Shown: one piece after another, positions 16,719 to 22,568 of the stretch | Numbering within the stretch: position 1 is the stretch's first letter | How the letters are laid out: each line of letters begins with the position of its first letter | Position numbers and translations under genes: made by a program | Source of the DNA: a virus | Strand: one strand, 5' to 3' | IMG/VR virus record: IMGVR_UViG_3300033064_000176 | Location: 1-27,682 of that record | Length of the DNA: 27,682 nt | Notes under the pieces: generated by a model | Database searches by the model: none | What the model was told of the DNA's origin: nothing | The model's input: the letters and a program-made list of their open reading frames with translations, nothing else

Positions 16719-16985
16719 TTATTTACCAATACTGAAATTAGGTGAACCAGAAGACATACCACCAATGCTAAGGGGGGAAGCAGATGGGGTTGCACCACCA
16801 GTGCCAAGGGGAATGGCCAACATGCTTGTCCCTTTGCTTGCCCGTTGCATGTTCTGCCGGGTGGTCATTGCAGGCCTGATTGTGGTTGGTTTGGTTCCAG
16901 GTTCAATTACCGGAGCCGGAGGGGGTGCTGGCTTTTCCATCGGTGATGGTGCCGGAGCACTTGGCATACTAGGTGCAAGGCACAT
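16719..16985 (-). CDS. Small Pro-rich virion-type protein upstream of the portal
   Basis: An 88-residue protein starting MCLAPSMPSAPAPSPMEKPAP. The first 35 residues are mostly Pro and Ala. Around residues 47-64 is QNMQRASKGTSMLAIPLGTG, a short conserved-looking block similar to one I recall in small proteins encoded before the portal in many podoviruses, where it resembles collar or adaptor-like virion proteins. The end is Gly/Ser-rich. A longer reading frame extends 24 codons upstream from 17057, but that part lies over the preceding gene; the ATG at 16985, 2 bp after the previous stop (TAATCATG), fits the spacing of neighbouring genes. The function is uncertain. Confidence 0.7.
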   Translation of the reverse strand: MCLAPSMPSAPAPSPMEKPAPPPAPVIEPGTKPTTIRPAMTTRQNMQRASKGTSMLAIPLGTGGATPSASPLSIGGMSSGSPNFSIGK

Positions 16986-16987
16986 GA

Positions 16988-17191
16988 TTACGGATTGCGT
17001 TTTGACTTGATGTAGCGAATGACCATAAGGGCACCAGCCATTCTTCCTGATTCCCAAGATGTCATCTCATGGTCAGGATAGTTGTCTGGATACCTTTGGT
17101 CAAGATCCTCAATAAGAAGATCAAGATCCACACGTCCCCCCACCACGTCGGTGAGGGGAAGTTCGGTGGCATCAAAGTAGGCATCAACCAT
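16988..17191 (-). CDS. Hypothetical 67-residue protein between RNR beta and the late block
   Basis: The protein starts MVDAYFDATELPLTD at 17191, overlapping the end of the RNR beta gene by 8 bp (ATGGTTGA). It is acidic in the first half (DLDLLIEDLDQRYPDNYPDHE) and basic at the end (VIRYIKSKRNP), with a central ESGRMAGALMVIRYI helix. No family is recognised. The reading frame is open upstream to 17275, but that portion duplicates beta-gene sequence in another frame and is unlikely to be translated. The coupling to RNR beta suggests co-expression with the nucleotide cassette, yet it also lies just before the structural genes, so its role is open. Confidence 0.7.
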   Translation of the reverse strand: MVDAYFDATELPLTDVVGGRVDLDLLIEDLDQRYPDNYPDHEMTSWESGRMAGALMVIRYIKSKRNP

Positions 17192-17918
17192 ACTGGGGAA
17201 GATCAGTGTTACTGGCTTCAAAAAATGCAGGCATCCTTGCACGTTGCGTGTCAGAAAGGCCAGGAGCTTTGCCACGTTCGTACAGGGAATCAGACTGGCT
17301 GATCCAGAAGTCCTTGCTGAGGTACTTGTTAATGTGGTATCCGGTTAGACCATCCATCATCCATCCAACAGTAGCACGGCGTAATCGGTTAAGGCTTTGC
17401 GTTGACTTGAGGCCAAGCTCCGAGCAGACCATGCTGTGGATGGCAACGTGGGTTTGCTCATCTCGGCTGATGTCTGCTGCTGTGGTTCGGACTCCGATGT
17501 CTCCGTTGAATCGGTAGAAGGGCAGTAGGACAAAGAAAACACTCCTTTCAAGAATAGCTGCCTTAAGGATCGGATGCTCCGGTGCCTCAAGCCAAGTTTT
17601 CAGGATGTGACTTCCTTCTGCTTCTGCCTTTGGATCAGAACCATGAGCAGCGACCACATAACGGAAGGCCTGATCGTGGCGCTCTTCATCCAAGATGTTT
17701 GACCTGAGGGCTTCCACAAGACCAGCAGTCTTGGGAAGTTCCTTTTCAAGACCTTGCCGAAGGAAATCAGCGACAGGCAACTCCAGACTACGCAGAGCAA
17801 GAGCACGAAAGAAGGCATCATCGGAACCAGGAACTAGGTTACCCTTGCGAACGGCCACAGGCGTCCACTTACGCTTTCGAGAAACGACCTGATCATAGGG
17901 GGAAAGGGTTTGGGTCAT
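17184..17918 (-). CDS. nrdB: Ribonucleotide reductase beta subunit, class I-like, radical-site Tyr replaced by Phe
   Basis: A 244-residue ferritin-like diiron-type protein, much shorter than E. coli NrdB (376). Counting from ATG 17918, probable metal ligands are Glu46, Glu78 and His81 (EERH), Glu124, Glu154 and His157 (EQTH). The E78-to-E46 spacing of 32 matches the E. coli Asp84-Glu115 spacing. The residue seven after Glu78, where E. coli has radical Tyr122, is Phe85, as in metal-radical (class Ic-like) subunits. A penultimate Tyr243 in the C-terminal tail could serve in radical transfer to alpha. The ATG overlaps the alpha stop by one base (TAATG), so the two are co-translated. Class is inferred from motifs. 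A TTG at 17939 is an unlikely alternative start. Confidence 0.85.
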   Translation of the reverse strand: MTQTLSPYDQVVSRKRKWTPVAVRKGNLVPGSDDAFFRALALRSLELPVADFLRQGLEKELPKTAGLVEALRSNILDEERHDQAFRYVVAAHGSDPKAEAEGSHILKTWLEAPEHPILKAAILERSVFFVLLPFYRFNGDIGVRTTAADISRDEQTHVAIHSMVCSELGLKSTQSLNRLRRATVGWMMDGLTGYHINKYLSKDFWISQSDSLYERGKAPGLSDTQRARMPAFFEASNTDLPQYG

Positions 17919-19321
17919 TACTCGCCACAGGGAATACAACGATCATCAGACGGAGGTACTTCCTCAAGAGGATCCTCATCAAACTTGAAAAACTCATGGA
18001 ACTCTTCATCAAGAGCACCCATCGCATCATCCTTTGCAAGCACATCAGGCATCACCTGAAGGGAATAGTAAAGCGACGTTTGTGGCGAGTCCATCCACTT
18101 ATGAATGAAGTCTTTGTCGTAGGTAACTACATCACTCCAGCTGTTGTAGGAGTAGCCATGGAATAGCATGGTGTTTTGTAACAACGCTACCAATCCATCC
18201 ACCACCTTGTTGTAGTTGTCCCAGCCAACCTCAGCAGCAATCTCCATGTCAGGAGGGTAGTGGTAGGCATCAACACCAAAGGTGCCGCTGTCACGATCCA
18301 CGTTGCGTGAGATGGGTGGGGCGATCTCAGGAGCCGTTGTGTAGCCCCTCAGATCAATGTTGTTGTAGGAGCAGGAGGCAGTAGGGGCAATGGCAAAGGC
18401 ACGGACCATACCGGCCTTACGGGCGATGATGGCGGCCTTCTCAATGCCTAGTGCCAGCCGAGCCACCGTGCGGTAGGCGGCGGTGTTCGTAGGGCAATGG
18501 CCTACGTACTGTTCCAACGCAGTACCAAACTGTTCATAAGTGATCTTGTTCTGAGCAAGGAAGTTAGCCAGACCCAACACACCAAGACCAACCTGACGAT
18601 CAAGCTCAGGTGTCAGATACTCACCAGTGTCACCAACACCAGTCTTGCCGTGAAGCTCCACGAGAGATGTCATGCCCTCCTCAAAGGCTTGGACCAGGCT
18701 GCTAGCATCGCAAGCACCTAGGTTCACATGTTGGAGCAGGCAGGTGCCACGGCTTTTCAGGTAAACCTCAAGGCAGACGTTGCCATAGATCCGTTCACCC
18801 TTGCTGTCGTAGCGAATCTTGTTCAGCCAGATGTCACCACGCTTGATGCCCTCAATGGTGGCAGCAATCAGTTCAGGACTAGAATCTGTTAAGAAGTTCC
18901 AGTCAACATCCAGACAACGCTTCACCCAAGGCAGGTCAGCTCTGCTGGCATTGACAAACTCAATGGCATCAGGATGATCATAGTCCAGATGACATACCAC
19001 AGCCCCATTCTTGTAATGACCACCCCTACGAAGGGTCTCGTTGAGGGTGGAATAAATCTTGGCAAAGGAGACTGGACCGGAAGCCGTCAGGCCCTTTCCA
19101 TTCTCATCACCTTTGGGACGGAGATTGCTGAGGTGAACAGCAACACCAGCACCATTGCGGAGGGCATGGGACACAAAGCGCCAGGAAGATTCAATCCCAT
19201 CGAGGCCTTCCATGCTATCCTCCACCACGAAGACGGTACAGGATACTGGAAGACGACTGGTCGGATCATTGATCCAGTTCTGAACACGACCCGTGCGGGC
19301 GATAACATTGGGCGTTTTCAT
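17918..19321 (-). CDS. nrdA: Ribonucleotide reductase alpha subunit, compact class I-type without ATP cone
   Basis: A 467-residue catalytic subunit that reduces ribonucleotides to deoxyribonucleotides for phage DNA synthesis. Active-site residues are visible: first redox Cys28 (PVSCTVF), the NVCLE motif with Asn181, Cys183 (thiyl radical) and Glu185, second redox Cys194 six residues before NLG, phosphate-binding PTASCSYN (313-320), and a C-terminal CxxC pair Cys462/Cys465. The LYY at 417-419 matches the Tyr-Tyr pair used for radical transfer from a beta subunit, which supports class I rather than class II. There is no N-terminal ATP cone, so no overall dATP inhibition is expected. Cyanopodovirus enzymes of this type were, as I recall, first annotated as class II and later reassigned to class I. 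It follows the MazG-like gene by 2 bp. Confidence 0.92.
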   Translation of the reverse strand: MKTPNVIARTGRVQNWINDPTSRLPVSCTVFVVEDSMEGLDGIESSWRFVSHALRNGAGVAVHLSNLRPKGDENGKGLTASGPVSFAKIYSTLNETLRRGGHYKNGAVVCHLDYDHPDAIEFVNASRADLPWVKRCLDVDWNFLTDSSPELIAATIEGIKRGDIWLNKIRYDSKGERIYGNVCLEVYLKSRGTCLLQHVNLGACDASSLVQAFEEGMTSLVELHGKTGVGDTGEYLTPELDRQVGLGVLGLANFLAQNKITYEQFGTALEQYVGHCPTNTAAYRTVARLALGIEKAAIIARKAGMVRAFAIAPTASCSYNNIDLRGYTTAPEIAPPISRNVDRDSGTFGVDAYHYPPDMEIAAEVGWDNYNKVVDGLVALLQNTMLFHGYSYNSWSDVVTYDKDFIHKWMDSPQTSLYYSLQVMPDVLAKDDAMGALDEEFHEFFKFDEDPLEEVPPSDDRCIPCGE

Positions 19322-19323
19322 AA

Positions 19324-19725
19324 TCAGAGGAGATCCTCAAGGATGGGTGGTTCGTAGTTTGGCCCCTTCATAATCTTACCATCATCGCGGCGGAGGGACT
19401 TTCCGTCAACGAGTTTGCTCATGTTGGAATGGAAGACTCGGTGCATAGCAGCATCAAGGTTCCAACCACGGGCAGCGGCATACTGGTAGCAGACAAAGAC
19501 AAGATCTGCTAACTCTTTGAGTTGGTTCTCCAGGGAACCACCGTCAAGTTCGGTTTCATACTCATCGCAGAACTCACCATACTCCTCACGAATCAGTCCA
19601 AATTGAAGTTCATGGACAATTTCATCAGGTGTGGAAATGGGCTGCTCCATCGCCTGCCGGAACAGGATAGCCTGAGTGAGTAGGCTGGGCGTTGTCTTTG
19701 ATAGCTCTGATTTTTCGTTCAACAT
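19324..19725 (-). CDS. MazG-like nucleotide pyrophosphohydrolase
   Basis: A 133-residue protein of the all-alpha NTP pyrophosphohydrolase superfamily. Metal-binding residues fit EExxE...ExxD: Glu47, Glu48 and Glu51 (REEYGEF), then Glu71 and Asp74 (ELADLV). The end reads VFHSNMSKL, then GKIMKGPNYEPP, a tail I recognise from small phage and bacterial members. These proteins hydrolyse (d)NTPs to monophosphates; in cyanophages MazG proteins have been proposed to alter nucleotide pools or (p)ppGpp, and that remains debated. The start at 19725 gives a full N-terminal helix but overlaps the preceding gene by 101 bp. ATG 19650 would be a shorter alternative that loses the LLTQAILFRQAM helix. The gene heads the RNR pair. 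Confidence 0.83.
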   Translation of the reverse strand: MLNEKSELSKTTPSLLTQAILFRQAMEQPISTPDEIVHELQFGLIREEYGEFCDEYETELDGGSLENQLKELADLVFVCYQYAAARGWNLDAAMHRVFHSNMSKLVDGKSLRRDDGKIMKGPNYEPPILEDLL

Positions 19726-19894
19726 AGGCGCGGATCTTAAGCCAATCATCGAGTTCAGTTTCTTGGGGTTTGTAGCCAGCACGGCAGATGTATTTGATGA
19801 TGTTGCCAGAAAGGAAGTCAAGGTCTTGGTCAACAATGAAATCCCAAACTTGAATCTTTCCTTGCTGGTAATGAGCTGGATCGTGCTTACTCAT
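19625..19894 (-). CDS. DUF3310 protein (SaV-type, possible nucleotide kinase)
   Basis: An 89-residue protein: HYQQGKIQVWDFIVDQDLDF (residues 8-27), then LSGNIIKYICRAGYK (28-42) and a LDDWLKIRAYVERKI helix. This is the standard DUF3310 pattern, found in many phages next to DNA metabolism genes. A family member has been called a nucleotide kinase on thin evidence, so only a link to nucleotide metabolism is claimed. The ATG overlaps the exonuclease stop by 8 bp (ATGAGTAA), and the C-terminal third, Pro/Gly/His-rich, overlaps the MazG-like gene. The upstream open frame to 20020 lies over the exonuclease and is not needed. Confidence 0.85.
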   Translation of the reverse strand: MSKHDPAHYQQGKIQVWDFIVDQDLDFLSGNIIKYICRAGYKPQETELDDWLKIRAYVERKIRAIKDNAQPTHSGYPVPAGDGAAHFHT

Positions 19895-20726
19895 TGGTTG
19901 GTGGCATCCACAGGATGGGTTCTTTGGTTGTGAAGTTGTACTCATTGGGTCGAAGGATCCTGGCAAGTCTAGCATTGCGGAGGGCATCCTCCTCGGTAAG
20001 ACCTGCCTTCTCATAAGCACCTCTGATCACTTCCCACTCCTTCCCCTGTGCCTCTGCAAGCAGCTTCTCAGCACCCTTGGCACCAATACCAGGCACACCC
20101 TTGTAGCCGTCCACAGGGTCTCCTGTAAGGCACTGGGTCCAGAACCAGTAGTCGGCCTGCGCTTTGGTGGTGATGACCTCCTCCTTGCCGTTGAACAGAC
20201 GACAAGCAATCTGTTTCATGTCCTTGTCAGGACTGATCAGAACGAAATGGGATGGATCATTGTGGCAATGAATACCAAGAGCATCATCAGCCTCAAGGAG
20301 AGGTATGGTGACCGTAGGGTAATGCTGTCGGCACCAATCAAGCAACCTGCGATAGCCAACAGGCTTACGCTTTGTTCGGTTGCCTTTGTACTCGGGGTCA
20401 ACAGTCTTCCGAAAGTTCTTGGTGTCAGAGAAATACAAGGTGACATTGGTGGTGTCAAACTGTGTCCTGAGGTTGCTGATGTCCTGTTCAAAGGTTCGGA
20501 TGACTTCCTTCAGGTTGCTCACAATGGTGATAACATCCTGTCCCCAATCAAGTTCCTCCTCGTTGACCTGACAGGAACGGTAAGCGTAAAAGTCAGCATC
20601 AACCCTAAGGTCAATGGCAGTCTGCCCACGATGTCCCTTCTTTTGCTTCGGAGGCAAGGGGTACCCGGAGGTTGTAGTACTCTCCTGCTTGGACGATTGC
20701 CCATTCGAGGTTGAACTTGAAGTCAT
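19887..20726 (-). CDS. 6: 5'-3' exonuclease, T7 gp6-like (FEN family)
   Basis: From ATG 20726 the protein has 279 residues; T7 gp6 has 300. Motifs of the flap-endonuclease family are present: VDAD (Asp43, Asp45), EADD (Glu145, Asp147, Asp148), SPDKD (Asp167, Asp169), and the helix-three-turn-helix with TGDPVDGYKGVPGIGAKGAE (Asp203, Asp206). A basic arch segment (KGNRTKRKPVGYRR) is also seen. It should remove RNA primers, degrade host DNA to feed nucleotide pools and aid recombination. The true start is uncertain. The domain begins at about residue 40, while the only in-frame ATG (20726) lies 116 bp inside the polymerase gene and adds a Ser/Thr/Lys-rich tail. An ATT codon at 20615 overlaps the polymerase stop (ATTGA). 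Confidence 0.9.
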   Translation of the reverse strand: MTSSSTSNGQSSKQESTTTSGYPLPPKQKKGHRGQTAIDLRVDADFYAYRSCQVNEEELDWGQDVITIVSNLKEVIRTFEQDISNLRTQFDTTNVTLYFSDTKNFRKTVDPEYKGNRTKRKPVGYRRLLDWCRQHYPTVTIPLLEADDALGIHCHNDPSHFVLISPDKDMKQIACRLFNGKEEVITTKAQADYWFWTQCLTGDPVDGYKGVPGIGAKGAEKLLAEAQGKEWEVIRGAYEKAGLTEEDALRNARLARILRPNEYNFTTKEPILWMPPTNE

Positions 20727-22395
20727 TGACAAGATGTGGAAGGACAGCTAATTGAATTTCATCATGGATCCAACCAAGCCATTGATAATCAATGTCCCAT
20801 TGGTATCCTAGTTTGGTTAGTGACTCGTAGGCAATCACATTCCATCGCTTGCAAACGATAGCACCAGCAGACTGAAGCAAGTAGTTCAGGGCTGCGTGTT
20901 TCTTACCTTGAAGCTTAATGGGACGCTGATCCAAACCAATCAGAACATCACCCTCCGCTCGTTTCTTAACAGCAATGAGGAGATCATCAAGACCAGGAAT
21001 AGCAGCAAGGAACTTCTTACGAATGTCCTTACCAAGACTCAGGGCTTGCGTATCACCCAAACTCTTGTCCATAGTGAGCCCGATCTTTTTGTCGGAAGCA
21101 CCGTAAATGAATGCGTAAGTGAGAGACTTGACCGCTTTTCTTGAGCAGCCGACTCGATCTGCATTCTGTTGATGAATGTCACCATTAACAACAACGTCAG
21201 CGAAAGACCCCCCATCAAAATAGGCAAGGTAATGACCAAGCATCCTAAGTTCAAGGCCAGAAGCATCAGCTCCGACCTGACGCATTCCGTTTCCGGGCAA
21301 AAAAAGCGCACGACATCGTGGATCACTACTGACCTGTCCAAGGTTTGGTTTGCTGTGGGCGTTACGACCTGTGTTGGTTGCAAGCATACACTGGTGATGG
21401 ATGCGACCCTTGGGTGTTACCATCTTCAGCCATGCGTTTGCCCCATCACTGAGTTGTCCTACCCCTTTCTGGAGTTCCAAGATACGAGCAAAGGTGGTTG
21501 CCTCTGTGGTATCAATACCCATCAGGATGCCCTCGTCAATCTTAGGGGTGCCCGTGTCAGTGAACTGTTCTGGCTTCCATCCTCGCCAGGTCATGAAGGC
21601 CCAGCCAATGTGATGACGGCTTGTGGGATTGAACTCCTTGAGTTTGGTGAATGGTGCATCTTTGATGTAGCCCTTGGTCTGGTTGGGACGTTTGGGAATC
21701 ATCTGACCACCATCCACATAGGGGAAGATGTTTCTCATCCCCTCAGCCAGCTGATCCATCTCTGTTCGGAGAGTTGATTCAAGCTGCTGTCCTGCCCTCA
21801 CATCGAAGGGCCACCCTGATGCTTCTTGCTTTGCCATGATCCTGGCAAGGTCATGTTCCAGCCGAATGGAATCCGCATAGTCACTTAACTTGGGTGAGAA
21901 TAACTCAACCAGCTTGTTGCTGACGGAAACATCCTGCTCGCAGTAGTCCTCCATCTCCTGTGACCACTCAGACCAGTCTGTGGTCTTACCAAACTCACCC
22001 TTGTATTCGGTGAGACGATAGCCCCAGGCCTCCAGGCTGTGACGTCCGAAGAGCTGCCCAGGCATTGCTGCTGGGCGTTTCCGTACATCACGGGCAAGGA
22101 TGTCAGGGAAGAACATCCGAGACAGGATCAGGGTGTCAAAGGTGGTGGCCTTTGGCTGGAAGAAGGGATAAATCTGTTGAAGGGCTGGGATGTCATAACC
22201 CACAACATTGTGGCCCCACAACTCGTCTGCTTCCAGGAGAAGGGTTACCCCATCCGTCACACTGTGCTCACCACCTTGGTCATTGAAACGGAAGATCTGT
22301 TTGGTATCCAGATCCATCGCAACAATGCAATGGACAACACTGAGCTTACGAAGCAGGCCGTTGGTCTCACAGTCAAACAGTAACCTTAATCCCAT
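20611..22395 (-). CDS. 5: Family A DNA polymerase, T7 gp5-like
   Basis: A 594-residue replicative polymerase. The N-terminal 3'-5' proofreading domain has FDCETNGL (Asp8, Glu10), HNVVGYD (62-68) and YCEQD (Tyr151, Asp155). The polymerase domain has TGRNAHSKPNLGQV (342-355), motif A DASGLELR (catalytic Asp377), motif B ending in KSLTYAFIYG (Lys423, Tyr427, Tyr431) and motif C HDE (544-546, catalytic Asp545). Tyr427 corresponds to T7 Tyr526 and E. coli Pol I Phe762, a variant usually linked to virulent phages. It is about 110 residues shorter than T7 gp5 (704), probably because the thioredoxin-binding loop is absent. The ATG overlaps the zinc-ribbon gene by 10 bp. Confidence 0.96.
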   Translation of the reverse strand: MGLRLLFDCETNGLLRKLSVVHCIVAMDLDTKQIFRFNDQGGEHSVTDGVTLLLEADELWGHNVVGYDIPALQQIYPFFQPKATTFDTLILSRMFFPDILARDVRKRPAAMPGQLFGRHSLEAWGYRLTEYKGEFGKTTDWSEWSQEMEDYCEQDVSVSNKLVELFSPKLSDYADSIRLEHDLARIMAKQEASGWPFDVRAGQQLESTLRTEMDQLAEGMRNIFPYVDGGQMIPKRPNQTKGYIKDAPFTKLKEFNPTSRHHIGWAFMTWRGWKPEQFTDTGTPKIDEGILMGIDTTEATTFARILELQKGVGQLSDGANAWLKMVTPKGRIHHQCMLATNTGRNAHSKPNLGQVSSDPRCRALFLPGNGMRQVGADASGLELRMLGHYLAYFDGGSFADVVVNGDIHQQNADRVGCSRKAVKSLTYAFIYGASDKKIGLTMDKSLGDTQALSLGKDIRKKFLAAIPGLDDLLIAVKKRAEGDVLIGLDQRPIKLQGKKHAALNYLLQSAGAIVCKRWNVIAYESLTKLGYQWDIDYQWLGWIHDEIQLAVLPHLVNDFKFNLEWAIVQAGEYYNLRVPLASEAKEGTSWADCH

Positions 22396-22568
22396 GCGCC
22401 CTCCTCGGCAGCAAACTTGGTTTCGGTGATCACATCAGGGCGACCACAACTAGCGCAGAACATGCCAGTGGGAATCATCTTGCTGAAGAAGAACTCCTCA
22501 TTGTCACAAGTCAGGCACGCAACCTTGTTAGTGTAGCCTATTTGTCGCTCAGAAGTCGAGGTAGTCAT
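22386..22568 (-). CDS. Small four-cysteine zinc-ribbon protein between helicase and polymerase
   Basis: A 60-residue protein from ATG 22568, overlapping the helicase end by 20 bp and the polymerase start by 10 bp. Two CxxC knuckles (Cys18/Cys21 in ACLTCDNEE and Cys38/Cys41 in FCASCGRPD) are spaced as in a rubredoxin-like zinc ribbon, with an acidic C-terminal tail (FAAEEGAWD). The open frame extends upstream to 22685 but that part lies over the helicase in another frame. Zinc-ribbon modules often bind DNA or protein; given its place it may be a replisome accessory, which is inference from context. I do not recognise a named family. Confidence 0.8.
   Translation of the reverse strand: MTTSTSERQIGYTNKVACLTCDNEEFFFSKMIPTGMFCASCGRPDVITETKFAAEEGAWD

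Noticed and set aside
19894-20020. Upstream extension of the DUF3310 frame
   Set aside because: These 42 codons overlap the exonuclease in another frame and precede the natural family start; ATG 19894 overlaps the exonuclease stop as expected.
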